A stretch of 43,730 bases of DNA from DATDAW01 sp036524675 (GTDB lineage Bacteria; Verrucomicrobiota; Verrucomicrobiia; Chthoniobacterales; DASVRZ01): NCBI GenBank assembly GCA_036524675.1, contig DATDBU010000117.1:1-43730 (forward strand), in the 5' to 3' direction. The position numbers and the translations under genes are program-made. Positions 1 through 8,579 of the stretch are shown one piece after another. Below the pieces are notes generated by a model. That model ran no database searches. It saw only the letters and a list, made by a program, of their open reading frames with translations, and was not told the DNA's origin. Numbering within the stretch: position 1 is the first letter of the stretch; each line of letters begins with the position of its first letter.

Positions 1-1120
1 CCGGAAGGTGATACCGGTTGGCGATGCGCCGGAGTCCGACGCGCATTCCGATGGGGTCAATTGCCCAATCCCAGTTCGTGGTCTCCAAGTTCGGATTTCG
101 TGCCGTCCTGTACAATCCCGGGACTCCCACCGATTCCGTGGTGCCCTTCTGGCCCGTTACGTTGAACGTGCCTTCTGAGACCCCGTCGAGGGGGTTCGAT
201 TCGTAGGTTAACGTGTGATAATAGTTAACACCCATAAAGTCCGGTATTCCCTCCTGGAGCAGATCGAAGTCTCCGTCTTCGATAGTAGGAGTTAGTCCCT
301 GCGTCTTCAGATACTCGAAAGCGGCCTGCGGATACTTTGCCCAGCAATAGACATCCATCCACCAATGGTTCGTGAATTCCTCGGCATTCTCGAAAGCTAA
401 TATATCGTTTGGATGACTTGAAGCCGGATACGCGGGAGAATAAGCGAAACTGGGCCCTATCTTGCCGCGCGGCACGTACTTTCGGAAGGACCCGATCACC
501 TTGGCGTTGGCGAGGAACGCGATGTGATTTGCTTCGTAGAAGCGTTTGCGGTCCTTTACGCCCGGCGGATGCATGGCCGTGAGGAAGCTATGCTTGGAGT
601 TAAAATTCTGCTCGTTCAGGGAGACCCAATATTTTACCCGGTCGCCGAATCGCTTGTAGAGCGTGGTGCAATAGGAATCAAAGTCTTTGATGATCTCCCG
701 CGACTCCCAGGCTCCGTATTCTGCCATCAAGGCTTGAGGGACATCCCAGTGATAGAGCGTCAGAACGGGTTCGATGCCGTGCTCAAGAAGCGCGTCAATG
801 AGGCGATCATAGAAGAGCAGCCCAGCCTCGTTGACCTGACCTTTCCCGGCTGGGTAAATACGGGGCCAGCTTACCGAAAAGCGATAGGCTTTCAGACCCA
901 TCTCCGCCATCAGCGCGACATCCTCGTTGTAGCGATGATAGTGGTCGACGGCGATATCTCCGTTGCTGCCCTTGTAAGTCTTGCCTGGTATCTTGGTAAA
1001 CAGATCCCAAACGCTGAGACCTTTGCCGTCGGCATCCCACCCCCCTTCCACTTGATATGCTGCCGAAGCGGATCCCCACAGAAAGCCGCTTGGAAATGGC
1101 TTGAGATGTTCGTGAATCAT
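1..1120 (-). CDS. Glycoside hydrolase family 1 (beta-glucosidase type), 3' part off the window
   Basis: Reading the minus strand from ATG at 1120 gives about 373 residues open to the window edge. The N-terminus has the GH1 opening FLWGSASAAYQVEG (residues ~13-26), then RFSVSWPRIYP, a YHWDVPQAL segment and the acid/base motif SLNEQN, where the Glu is the expected proton donor. GH1 enzymes hydrolyse beta-glucosides or 6-phospho-beta-glycosides by a retaining mechanism. NEQ instead of the common NEP leaves the exact substrate open. The nucleophile Glu motif (TENG) is expected beyond the window. An in-frame stop lies a short way upstream and no other ATG intervenes, so 1120 is the likely start. 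No signal peptide is visible, so it is probably cytoplasmic. Confidence 0.9.
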   Translation of the reverse strand, partial: MIHEHLKPFPSGFLWGSASAAYQVEGGWDADGKGLSVWDLFTKIPGKTYKGSNGDIAVDHYHRYNEDVALMAEMGLKAYRFSVSWPRIYPAGKGQVNEAGLLFYDRLIDALLEHGIEPVLTLYHWDVPQALMAEYGAWESREIIKDFDSYCTTLYKRFGDRVKYWVSLNEQNFNSKHSFLTAMHPPGVKDRKRFYEANHIAFLANAKVIGSFRKYVPRGKIGPSFAYSPAYPASSHPNDILAFENAEEFTNHWWMDVYCWAKYPQAAFEYLKTQGLTPTIEDGDFDLLQEGIPDFMGVNYYHTLTYESNPLDGVSEGTFNVTGQKGTTESVGVPGLYRTARNPNLETTNWDWAIDPIGMRVGLRRIANRYHLP

Positions 1121-1337
1121 ACGGATTTCAAGATTGCCGGCATGACGGCAGCATTTCGACAATCAAGGAAATGTTCGTCATGACAGAGGCTGAAGGGGTT
1201 GCAGTTAGAGAGGGGGACTGCCTAAAGCTACGGAGAGGATCGCCATGGGCAGTGGCCAATGTCAAGCGGCTTCGGGCGAACGTTGAAACGAGAACGTCGG
1301 CGGGTGAGGGGAGTTAACTCGAAAATGGCTTTGAGAA

Positions 1338-1482
1338 TTTAACCACCAAGACACCAAGGCACAAAGAAAACAAAGAAAAGCACTTGCTCCAGCGCCGGGT
1401 TTCCAAGACGTAATTTCCAGCCTCAATTGGTAGCGTAGGACTTTCCTTGGCTTGGTGTTCTTGGTGCCTTGGTGGTTAATTC
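1338..1482. repeat. Inverted repeat pair of a dispersed ACCACCAAG-type sequence
   Basis: The gap between the GH1 gene and the permease gene holds no convincing gene. TTAACCACCAAGACACCAAG near 1339 is matched in inverted orientation by CTTGGTGCCTTGGTGGTTAA near 1463-1482, one mismatch apart. Related AACCAC(A/C)AAG strings recur near 5370 and 24550. The arms could form a hairpin at the 3' end of the permease gene. I infer a dispersed intergenic repeat family rather than a specific regulatory site. Confidence 0.6.
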
Positions 1483-1493
1483 CAATCCGGGCT

Positions 1494-3086
1494 TTACCCG
1501 AAACTTTCCCCGCCTGGTTCTTCCTTTCTGCCGAAGCTTGCGGCGAACACGACGGCGGCCATTACGAGGTAGCCTGTCACCCATTTCCAGCCGGGGTGCA
1601 GCGCACCCGTGACGTCGCCGGGTTGAATGATATACGAATGCGCAAAACCTGTGAGCGATAACGCGGCGCCTACCAAGAGCCAGGCGGCTGCGGTTTTAAA
1701 TTTGCGGTCGATGAGGCATGCCAGACAGGCCGAGAGAACCATGGACGTGTAAAGATAGCCTTGTTCCAGGGCAAAAACTCCGTCCAGGAACAAGCCCTGT
1801 TTGTTTTCGATGTTTCGAAACAACTCCGTCGAAAACGGTCCCAGCTCGTTTCCGCCAAAGCCCGCACCCGTTAGCGATTGTTTGACGATCATCGCCGAAA
1901 ACGCCCCAAGCGCCGGCATCAGACCGAGCACGACCGCAGGCGCGTGTCTTTTTTCCGTGGCCTGAAAGGCTTGCGCGCCCATGGTAATGCCGATCCAGAT
2001 GAGAATCGTCATCCCCGCTTCGATCGGCACGATGGCTCCGACGAGACTCAGCGCGCCGGTAAAACAAAGCAGTGCGATCGCAATGGCGTTCAAGGTCGAG
2101 TACCCAGCGCGCGCGCCGATCGATTTCCAGCCGGGGTGCCCAATGTAAAGCGTTGTCGGAAAAGGGGATCCGCACAGAGCTGCGGCAATGGTTCCAATGC
2201 CGTTCACAGCCAGCGATGATTTCGGCTCGTACCGGTCACCGGCCGCCGCCGCCGATTCAAGGCTTTGCATCGATCCCACGAGATTGATGAAGCCCATCGG
2301 CAAGATCATCGGCAAATAGGTGAGGCCGAGATGCAGCGCCGCAAAATTATCTGCGATACGCGGCAAGGGAACATGAAATCCCAAGGCGTCTGCATTGAAA
2401 ACAAAACCTTTGATCGGGCTCGGCTGCCCCAATTGATACAGCAACCACGAAATCGCCGTCCCAAGAATCAACACGACCAAACCTCCGGGTAGTCGTCCGG
2501 GCAACCGCAATCCTCCATAGTAGATGCACAGGGTCAGCGCCAAAGTCGTGAAACCGATGAGCGGATACGTGTAGGCCCGAAACAAATATCCGGCTCCGAT
2601 AAACATCAGCCCGATCCCCGCCAACGCTGAAAGCAACGCGGCACGGGGAGTTATTTTCAGCAATTTTCCCACGACGAACGCCCCGAGGAGTTCTATCAAG
2701 CCAGAGCCCATTCCTGCGACGAGGCCAGCCTGCCAGGCCACGGTTTGGGCGGCTTCCTTGTCCAGTCCGGACGCGAGCGCAACGTTTTGCGCGGGCGCCA
2801 TCACGTAAAAAACGTAGACGAAAATCGGCAGGAGATTCACGCCGAACGGCAGCGCACAGACGTCTGTCCGATTCTCCTTTTTTCCCAATCGGATCGCTTG
2901 CCAGGCGTAAAAGGCATTGCCCAGGATGACGCCGACGGCCATTCCAGGCAGAATCCGACCGTAAATGATGTCGTTGGAGAAACCCAGGACCCCGTGACAA
3001 AGAGACGTCAGGAGGAGAAGATCGATCAGGTTGTTGAGACCAAGTGCAAAAAGTCCGTCAAAATCTCCGCGGGTGAACAATTTCAT
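1494..3086 (-). CDS. NCS2/AzgA-like purine (xanthine/uracil-type) permease
   Basis: A 530-residue integral membrane protein with about 12-14 hydrophobic segments. It opens with MKLFTRGDFDGLFALGLNNL, an arrangement I recognise from the xanthine/uracil permease superfamily; the ALPFGVNL stretch near residue 100 fits as well. The longer reading frame starts at 3170, but the 28 extra residues are Arg/Ser-rich and lie wholly inside the PAP2 gene. ATG at 3086 gives a normal N-terminus and a 29-bp overlap with that gene, which suggests translational coupling. Members of this family move nucleobases with protons or sodium across the inner membrane. The substrate cannot be read from the sequence, and a sulfate-permease-like role is a weaker alternative. 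Confidence 0.7.
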   Translation of the reverse strand: MKLFTRGDFDGLFALGLNNLIDLLLLTSLCHGVLGFSNDIIYGRILPGMAVGVILGNAFYAWQAIRLGKKENRTDVCALPFGVNLLPIFVYVFYVMAPAQNVALASGLDKEAAQTVAWQAGLVAGMGSGLIELLGAFVVGKLLKITPRAALLSALAGIGLMFIGAGYLFRAYTYPLIGFTTLALTLCIYYGGLRLPGRLPGGLVVLILGTAISWLLYQLGQPSPIKGFVFNADALGFHVPLPRIADNFAALHLGLTYLPMILPMGFINLVGSMQSLESAAAAGDRYEPKSSLAVNGIGTIAAALCGSPFPTTLYIGHPGWKSIGARAGYSTLNAIAIALLCFTGALSLVGAIVPIEAGMTILIWIGITMGAQAFQATEKRHAPAVVLGLMPALGAFSAMIVKQSLTGAGFGGNELGPFSTELFRNIENKQGLFLDGVFALEQGYLYTSMVLSACLACLIDRKFKTAAAWLLVGAALSLTGFAHSYIIQPGDVTGALHPGWKWVTGYLVMAAVVFAASFGRKEEPGGESFG

Positions 3087-3843
3087 GCGTGCCCGGCGTC
3101 GGGAGCAATTTTCGCGCCGGGTCGAGTTTGACGAGGATCCACGCCCCCAAAAGCCCGAACCATGCACCAATACACACGTCGGATAAATGGTGCGCGTCGA
3201 TGGTCATGCGAGCCAACGCCATCACCACGCCGCCGGCCAACAAGAGGCACGCAACTACTTTAATATAGAGCCCCCTTGCGACCTCGTTGTTTTTGTCGGG
3301 AGGAGGAAGGGTTTCTTTCCTTTTGCTTCCGCCGAATGCCAAAAAAAATGGGACCGCCAGGAAGCCGAATGCTGTCGCGGTATGCCCGCTTGGAAAGGAA
3401 TTGAACTTGTTGCTCCCGATGAGCCATCGGCCGTCGTGACGCAATCCGTAAAAGCCTTGTTCGACGTGTTTTACGTTGGGGCGAGTCCGTCCTGTCGTCA
3501 GGCGCAAGGTGTTGGCCGCGGCGCCCGCAATAGTCGAGGCGAGCATCATTAGCAGAATGATCCGAGTCAGTTCCCGTTTGGCGCGCCACCAGCAAATTCC
3601 GCCTACGGCTGCCCCCGCCGCCATCAGCCAGGGCCAATCACCATAGTCCGAGATATGACCGGCCCAATCTTTGTAAACTTTTGTGCGGTGTTCGTGAATC
3701 CAATGTTCTACCGGAGTATCCAGCTGAAATGTGAGGAGCGTCAGCAAGCCTAAAACGAGAAAGATGAGCGCCCCTGGCCGCCATGCGGGACGTCCCTGCC
3801 TTGAATCCGTTTGCGTGCTGGCGTTTTCCCCAGTAGCGATCAT
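3058..3843 (-). CDS. PAP2-family membrane phosphatase
   Basis: 261 residues with about five or six hydrophobic segments and all three acid-phosphatase motifs. Motif 1 is RLTTGRTRP (residues ~114-122, Arg in place of the usual first Lys), motif 2 is PSGH (151-154) and motif 3 is ARMTIDAHHLSD (211-222) with the catalytic His and Asp. PAP2 enzymes dephosphorylate phosphatidate, undecaprenyl pyrophosphate or related lipids at the membrane. The 3' end overlaps the start of the permease gene. The gene is transcribed away from the GT39 gene, whose start is only about 40 bp off, so the two may share a promoter region and both act on lipid-linked substrates (inference). Confidence 0.85.
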   Translation of the reverse strand: MIATGENASTQTDSRQGRPAWRPGALIFLVLGLLTLLTFQLDTPVEHWIHEHRTKVYKDWAGHISDYGDWPWLMAAGAAVGGICWWRAKRELTRIILLMMLASTIAGAAANTLRLTTGRTRPNVKHVEQGFYGLRHDGRWLIGSNKFNSFPSGHTATAFGFLAVPFFLAFGGSKRKETLPPPDKNNEVARGLYIKVVACLLLAGGVVMALARMTIDAHHLSDVCIGAWFGLLGAWILVKLDPARKLLPTPGTHEIVHPRRF

Positions 3844-3882
3844 CCCTGCTTCTTAATCAGAATTCGCCTCGAATCCAACCGA

Positions 3883-5346
3883 ATGTCCTCCACCGCGTCC
3901 GCGCCCTGTCCCGCGCGCATCCAGTTTTTCTGTCTCTTTCTCGTCGCTCTCCTGTTCCACATCGCGGGAAGCTGGTCACTGCCGCTCATTGACCGTGACG
4001 AGCCGCGTTTTGCGGAGGCGTCGCGGGAAATGCTTGAACGCCAGGATTTTGTCGTTCCGTATTTCAACAACGAATACCGGTTCGACAAACCGCCGCTCAC
4101 GTACTGGCTCCAGACTGCGGCTTACCGCGTCTTTGGAGAAAATGAATTCGCCGCGAGGCTCCCATCTGCGTTCGCTGCGGCGGGAATTGCGGTCATTCTG
4201 CTGGCGTGGGGATGGCGCATGTTCGATTCCGGGACAGGCTGGCGGGCGGCTATTATCTTTTCTCTGTCCCTACAGGTAATCATGCACGCGAAGGCTGCCG
4301 TCGCGGATATGCTGATGGTTTTTTTCGTGGCGCTTGCCGCCTGGGCAGGTTGGGAAATGACACGTGACGCTGCAAAACGGGTGCCCCTGAGCTTTTGGTG
4401 GTGGATTTTTTTCCTGTCGCTCGGCATGGGTTTCCTGGCAAAAGGTCCCATTGCGTGGCTCGTCATCGTGCCGGTGGCCGTTTATATCTCGTTGGCTGAA
4501 GGCAAAAAATCGTGGCCGTGGTTCGTAGTTGGGATCGCCGTTACATTGGCTGTTACCGCATCGTGGGGTATTCCAGCCCTTGGCCGAACCCACGGCGAAT
4601 TCCTCAAAGTTGGCATCGGCAAACATGTCGTCGGGCGTTCACTCGCCAGCATGGAAGGCCACGGTTCAAAGGGCCTTTTGGGCTATATCGCAACCTTGCC
4701 CCTGTATTTCGTGACGATTTTTCTGTCATTCGCGCCGTGGTCCGTTCGCCTTCCGGCTCTCATTCGCAGCTGGCGCGATCTTTGGAGAAAACCTGATACG
4801 GGATTTTTGCTTTGGAACGTCGCCCTCGTTTTCTGCCTGTTTACTTTGATCAAGACAAAGCTTCCGCATTACACGCTTCCCGCTTTCCCGATGCTCGCAC
4901 TCGTGATCGCCCACCAATGGCCGGTTGGCGAGGCAGCGCGGTTCCGCAAGATGGCAATCGGAATGGCTGCAGTCATCCTCGTCCTCGCGTTCGCCGTTTT
5001 CCCGCTTGTGCGCAGCCAATTTCCGGCGCTGCATCTGGCGCGGTTGAGCCGGGACGTGCTCAGACCGGAAATGGAGTTCGCCTCTTATGAATTTCAGGAG
5101 CCGAGTCTGGTCTGGTATTTTCGTGAGTATGTTCACGGCTTTTATAGAAAGGTCGATCCTCGCAAAGCCGCGAAGTACATGAAAAAAGACGGCCCTCGTT
5201 TCTACATTCTTCCAACGAGCGAATTCAGTTCCGCCTTCCCTGGGAAAGAGTTGGATCCGAATTGGAAAATTTTCCGGCACCAAGGCTGGAATGTGGCCAA
5301 AGGCCAGCAGATCGATCTCACGATGATCGTCAAAATTGGGGACTAA
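3883..5346 (+). CDS. ArnT/PMT-like GT39-family glycosyltransferase
   Basis: 487 residues with about ten membrane segments. The first periplasmic loop carries DRDEPRFAEASREM (residues ~37-50), holding the acidic residues that are catalytic in ArnT and in protein mannosyltransferases, followed by FDKPPLTYWLQ. Such enzymes move a sugar from a polyprenyl-phosphate carrier to lipid A, protein or another acceptor on the outer face of the inner membrane. ATG at 3883 was chosen over 3811 because the earlier start would run into the divergent PAP2 gene and adds an unlikely N-terminus. The C-terminal ~120 residues are soluble and poorly conserved. The acceptor is unknown. Confidence 0.85.
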   Translation: MSSTASAPCPARIQFFCLFLVALLFHIAGSWSLPLIDRDEPRFAEASREMLERQDFVVPYFNNEYRFDKPPLTYWLQTAAYRVFGENEFAARLPSAFAAAGIAVILLAWGWRMFDSGTGWRAAIIFSLSLQVIMHAKAAVADMLMVFFVALAAWAGWEMTRDAAKRVPLSFWWWIFFLSLGMGFLAKGPIAWLVIVPVAVYISLAEGKKSWPWFVVGIAVTLAVTASWGIPALGRTHGEFLKVGIGKHVVGRSLASMEGHGSKGLLGYIATLPLYFVTIFLSFAPWSVRLPALIRSWRDLWRKPDTGFLLWNVALVFCLFTLIKTKLPHYTLPAFPMLALVIAHQWPVGEAARFRKMAIGMAAVILVLAFAVFPLVRSQFPALHLARLSRDVLRPEMEFASYEFQEPSLVWYFREYVHGFYRKVDPRKAAKYMKKDGPRFYILPTSEFSSAFPGKELDPNWKIFRHQGWNVAKGQQIDLTMIVKIGD

Positions 5347-5364
5347 TGCAGTTACGACGCGGCT

Positions 5365-5497
5365 GAAAGTCACCACCAAGACGCAACGACGCCAAGGGAA
5401 AGGCACCACATGCAGATCCTCATTAAGCTTACTCTTTAATTTTGACTTGCTCTGCGGAATGGGCTGAAGGCTCCCGGAGTAAGTTAAAGTTAAAGAG
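5365..5497. repeat. Intergenic repeat plus long imperfect hairpin
   Basis: After the GT39 gene a CACCACCAAGACGC-type repeat (about 5370-5410) is followed by an imperfect hairpin. Arm CTCTTTAATTTTGACTT (5432-5448) pairs with AAGTTAAAGTTAAAGAG (5481-5497) with two mismatches that become G-U pairs in RNA. It sits between the convergently oriented GT39 gene and tRNA-His and could end transcription from either side. No protein-coding gene is supported here. Confidence 0.5.
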
Positions 5498-5518
5498 CAG
5501 GAGCAGGAATGAAAAGGA

Positions 5519-5594
5519 TGGGGTGACCGACGGGATTCGAACCCGCAACAGCCAGAACCACAATCTGGAGCTCTACCGTTGAGCTACGGCCACC
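5519..5594 (-). tRNA. tRNA-His (GTG anticodon)
   Basis: The minus strand folds as a complete cloverleaf. The acceptor stem is GTGGCCG with CGGTCAC, the anticodon stem is CCAGA/TCTGG around the loop TTGTGGT (anticodon GTG), and the T arm is GCGGG-TTCGAAT-CCCGT. Two identity marks of tRNA-His are visible: an extra encoded G at position -1 (complement of 5594) and a C discriminator opposite it. A CCA end appears to be encoded (down to 5519). No neighbouring tRNA is seen. Confidence 0.95.
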
Positions 5595-5683
5595 ATCGCT
5601 GGGAAAGCAGGGCAAAATCAGTAACGCTCTTTCTCACAGCGCGCAATTGGAATTTGCCGCCGCAAAAAATTCCAAAAAATCCC

Positions 5684-5715
5684 TTGTCATGTCCTACTGA
5701 TTCGGTAGGTATTAC
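5684..5715 (+). promoter_or_regulatory. Candidate promoter with a 17-bp palindromic operator
   Basis: CCTACTGATTCGGTAGG (5693-5709) is a palindrome with a single mismatched pair. It lies directly after a -35-like TTGTCA (5684-5689) and runs into a weak -10-like GGTATT/TATTAC, so it fills the promoter spacer, where a repressor would block RNA polymerase. About 170 bp of leader separates it from the porin start. I did not recognise a known riboswitch in that leader. Short palindromes of this kind are typical of Rrf2-family sulfur and Fe-S regulators, and the downstream genes are for sulfur uptake, so a sulfur-responsive repressor site is my inference. Confidence 0.5.
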
Positions 5716-5881
5716 CACGACCGACGGGACAACCCCGAGGCCCCAACGACATACCCACCCAGACTTACTACGCGACCGGATCACCGGAGGGAGCCCACGC
5801 AGCGATCAAAACCGTTGCTGGGGCAGAAAATATCCTTAACCCGCAAGCCCTTAACCCAAGTTTTAAAACCTTTCGTAACTG

Positions 5882-7408
5882 ATGCGTAACCATTTTCTAA
5901 AAACTGCTGCTGCCGCAATCCTTGTCGGCGCTGCCGCGCTGCCCGTAGCAGCTCAGGACAGCGGCCCGCTGATCGATAAACTCGTCGAAAAAGGTGTTCT
6001 CACCGATCAAGAAGGCGAGGAGGTCCGCGCGGAACTTATCAAAGACTTCCAATCCTCTTCCCCAGCGGGCAAATTGCGCCTTAGCGATTCCATTAAGGAG
6101 CTCAAGCTTTATGGCGACGCCCGCCTGCGCTGGCAATACGACGACAGCCAGCAACAGATCCCCAACCAAAATCACGTAACGCAGCGCTCCCGCATTCGCT
6201 ACCGGCTGCGTCTTTACGCAGATTTCAAATTCACGGACCACTTCTTTGGTGGTTTCGGGCTCGAAACTGCGTCGGCTGCCGACTCCGGTATGCAAACCGT
6301 CAACGGCGGTTTCGCCGATTCAGATATTTTCATCAGCCGCGCCTTTCTTGGCTACAACTTCGACGACTGGGGAACGGCGGTAGCGGGTAAACAAAAAAAT
6401 CCCTTTTACAGCAACGAGCTCTATTGGGATGCCGATATCCAGCCCTTCGGACTCACGGAATCCGTTGCTTTCCACAAACTTTTCGGCTCTGAGGAAAAAG
6501 AAGCCCCAACGTCTTCAGGACTCGCCAAGGATGGGAAAACGGTGGCACCTCCTGCGCCGGCTGGAAATGGAAGTGGATTTGAGCTGACCCTGGTCGCCGG
6601 GCAATTCTATTTCAACGATAACAACGAAGCGTTTGGCGGAAACTTCCCCAATTACAATCCTCCCCCGGATAGCGATGCCTCGAACGATGCCTTCGTCTTT
6701 CAGCAGCAATTGATCGCGACTTACAAATTCAGCAAAAAGACATCAATCACCGTCGCCCCTGCGTACATCTTTTACAACGCAGCGGATCTGGGATCGGAGG
6801 TCGCGAATGCCAATACGCAACCATTTGCGGATGCAACCGGTGTTTCCGGGGAAACCCGTTACCTCTCGGTCATCAATGTTCCAGGGGACTTCAAATTCCC
6901 GCTTGGACCACTCAACGCAAAGGTTTACTGGGAGTTCGCATGGAACATTGATGGCGAGGACCGTTACGAGAAGATCTATCAACTCGGATTTACCGTTCTT
7001 GATCCAGAAACCGGCTTGCAAGTGGATCCCGTTACTGGAAACCCGGTCAACTACATTCCGCTTGGGCACGACGACAAGGACGACATCGCCTGGCTGCTCG
7101 GCCTCGAAATCGGCCAGGGCAAAGGCAAGGGCGCCTGGACTCTCTTTGCGAACTATCGCCAGGTGGGTATCAGCTCCATCGATCCTAACCTGAACGATTC
7201 CGACTTCGCCCTCAGCCGTCTTAACGTCAAAGGATGGAGGATCGGCGCGACGTATTGGGTGACAGACTTTTTCCAGATCGCACTTACAGCGCAGATTGCG
7301 GACAACCTTGAGGAAAACCTTCGCGGCGGCCACGCCACGGGCGGTGAGAATCTTGCCGACCTCAACACGGCGAACATCTATCAAGTCGATCTCAACTGGA
7401 AATTCTAG
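5882..7408 (+). CDS. Outer-membrane porin (Porin_5-like)
   Basis: 508 residues. It has a signal peptide (cleavage near VAAQ-D, residue ~25), a short helical segment (LIDKLVEKGVLTDQEGEEVRAEL), then KLYGDARLRWQYDD, which starts a long series of amphipathic beta strands. The last residues, LNWKF, end in the aromatic residue expected for BAM-assembled beta-barrels. I recognise the architecture as the putative porin family common in Verrucomicrobiota. It stands first in a same-strand run with Sbp, sulfurtransferase, CysP and CysK and follows the palindromic operator, so it may be the outer-membrane entry for sulfate or thiosulfate (inference). No clear Shine-Dalgarno precedes ATG 5882. Confidence 0.8.
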   Translation: MRNHFLKTAAAAILVGAAALPVAAQDSGPLIDKLVEKGVLTDQEGEEVRAELIKDFQSSSPAGKLRLSDSIKELKLYGDARLRWQYDDSQQQIPNQNHVTQRSRIRYRLRLYADFKFTDHFFGGFGLETASAADSGMQTVNGGFADSDIFISRAFLGYNFDDWGTAVAGKQKNPFYSNELYWDADIQPFGLTESVAFHKLFGSEEKEAPTSSGLAKDGKTVAPPAPAGNGSGFELTLVAGQFYFNDNNEAFGGNFPNYNPPPDSDASNDAFVFQQQLIATYKFSKKTSITVAPAYIFYNAADLGSEVANANTQPFADATGVSGETRYLSVINVPGDFKFPLGPLNAKVYWEFAWNIDGEDRYEKIYQLGFTVLDPETGLQVDPVTGNPVNYIPLGHDDKDDIAWLLGLEIGQGKGKGAWTLFANYRQVGISSIDPNLNDSDFALSRLNVKGWRIGATYWVTDFFQIALTAQIADNLEENLRGGHATGGENLADLNTANIYQVDLNWKF

Positions 7409-7419
7409 CATGCAGGGAT

Positions 7420-7458
7420 GGGGGCCAGGAGCGCCGTCCCCGAGGACGGCGCACCCCC
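7420..7458 (+). repeat. GC-rich palindromic repeat between porin and sbp
   Basis: GCGCCGTCC (7431-7439) and GGACGGCGC (7444-7452) form a perfect 9-bp stem with a CCGA loop. An outer GGGGG/CCCCC pairing (7420-7424 with 7454-7458) extends it. There is no T-tract, so a complete stop of transcription is unlikely. A REP-like element that could stabilise the porin mRNA or lower expression of the downstream gene is more plausible. Confidence 0.55.
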
Positions 7459-7510
7459 AAGGGACCAGGCAACCGCTAACGACTCAACTGCAGGAAAACA
7501 AAATTACCCA

Positions 7511-8500
7511 ATGAAAAAATTCGTATTCAACATTCTAGCCGCCAGCGCTTTGCTCACAACGGGAGCATTCGGCCAGATTAAACTCCTTAACGTCTCCTAC
7601 GATCCTACGCGGGAACTCTACGCCGAGTACAACAAACTTTTTGCCAGCCACTACAAAAAGGAAGCAGGCAAAGACGTCGCCATCGAGCAATCCCATGGCG
7701 GTTCTGGCAAACAGGCTCGTGCCGTTATCGATGGCTTGCCGGCAGATGTTGTCACACTCGCTTTGGCCTATGACATCGATGCTGTCGCTGACAAAGGCCT
7801 GGTCGACCCAAAATGGGAGGAGGCATTTCCCAACAACAGCTCGCCCTATACCTCCACGATTGTTTTCCTAGTAAGAAAGGGCAATCCGAAGGGAATCAAG
7901 GATTGGGATGACCTCATCAAGCCGGGCGTTCAGGTTATTACTCCGAATCCAAAAACCTCCGGTGGCGCCCGTTGGAATTACCTGGCGGCTTGGGCCTACG
8001 CGAAAGACAAACTCAAGAAGGACGATTCAGGCATAAAAGACTTTATCAAAGCGCTCTTCAAGAATGTGCCGGTTCTAGACACCGGCGCCAGAGGTTCGAC
8101 GACTACATTCGTTCAGCGCGGGATTGGAGACGTCCTCCTGGCTTGGGAGAACGAAGCTTATCTGGCACTGAAGGAGTTCGGCCCGGAAAAATTCGAAATT
8201 GTAACGCCATCCTTCAGCATTCTCGCAGAGCCGCCCGTCGCCGTTGTCACGAAGAATGCCAGCAAGAAAGGCACGTTCGAAATCGCGCGCGAGTATTTGA
8301 AATATCTCTACTCCGACGAAGCGCAGGAGATTATTGCCCACAACTTCTACCGCCCCAGCTCCGCGGCGATTGCCGCGAAATATTCGGATAAATTTCCGAA
8401 ACTGGACCTGGTAACTATCAAAGAATTCGGCGGCTGGCGTGAAGCGCAGAAAACGCATTTCAACGACGGCGGCGTCTTCGATCAGATCTACGGCCTGTAG
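7511..8500 (+). CDS. sbp: Sbp-like sulfate-binding periplasmic protein
   Basis: 329 residues with a signal peptide (hydrophobic 5-18, cleavage after AFG/Q). The mature protein starts IKLLNVSYDPTRELYAEYN and carries QSHGGSGKQARAVIDGL, ADVVTLALAYDIDAV and PNPKTSGGARWNYLAAWAY. These match the E. coli Sbp pattern (HGGSGKQ, TLALAYD) rather than the CysP pattern. Sbp-type proteins bind sulfate in the periplasm and hand it to the CysTWA importer, which is not in this window. A longer reading frame starts at 7418 but runs through the palindromic repeat; ATG 7511 gives a clean signal peptide. The gene lies about 100 bp after the porin. Confidence 0.9.
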   Translation: MKKFVFNILAASALLTTGAFGQIKLLNVSYDPTRELYAEYNKLFASHYKKEAGKDVAIEQSHGGSGKQARAVIDGLPADVVTLALAYDIDAVADKGLVDPKWEEAFPNNSSPYTSTIVFLVRKGNPKGIKDWDDLIKPGVQVITPNPKTSGGARWNYLAAWAYAKDKLKKDDSGIKDFIKALFKNVPVLDTGARGSTTTFVQRGIGDVLLAWENEAYLALKEFGPEKFEIVTPSFSILAEPPVAVVTKNASKKGTFEIAREYLKYLYSDEAQEIIAHNFYRPSSAAIAAKYSDKFPKLDLVTIKEFGGWREAQKTHFNDGGVFDQIYGL

Positions 8501-8525
8501 CCAACACATTTCCACGGGGGTCAGT

Positions 8526-8559
8526 TGCCGGGTGCGAACCAGAAGGAGCGCACCCGGCA
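8526..8559 (+). other. Perfect 11-bp stem-loop after sbp
   Basis: TGCCGGGTGCG (8526-8536) pairs perfectly with CGCACCCGGCA (8549-8559) around a 12-nt loop, 25 bp after the sbp stop. No U-tract follows, so it is more likely an mRNA-stabilising or partial attenuating hairpin than an intrinsic terminator. Confidence 0.6.
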
Positions 8560-8579
8560 GACTCTCGAGCAACACCCCA

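Noticed and set aside
5579..5839. 86-residue plus-strand ORF overlapping tRNA-His
   Set aside because: Its start lies within the tRNA gene, there is no ribosome site and no recognisable domain; the region is better explained as promoter and leader of the porin gene.
5716..5881. Possible SAM, cobalamin or other sulfur riboswitch in the porin leader
   Set aside because: The leader is GC-rich and can fold, but I find none of the conserved core strings of the known riboswitch classes I looked for.
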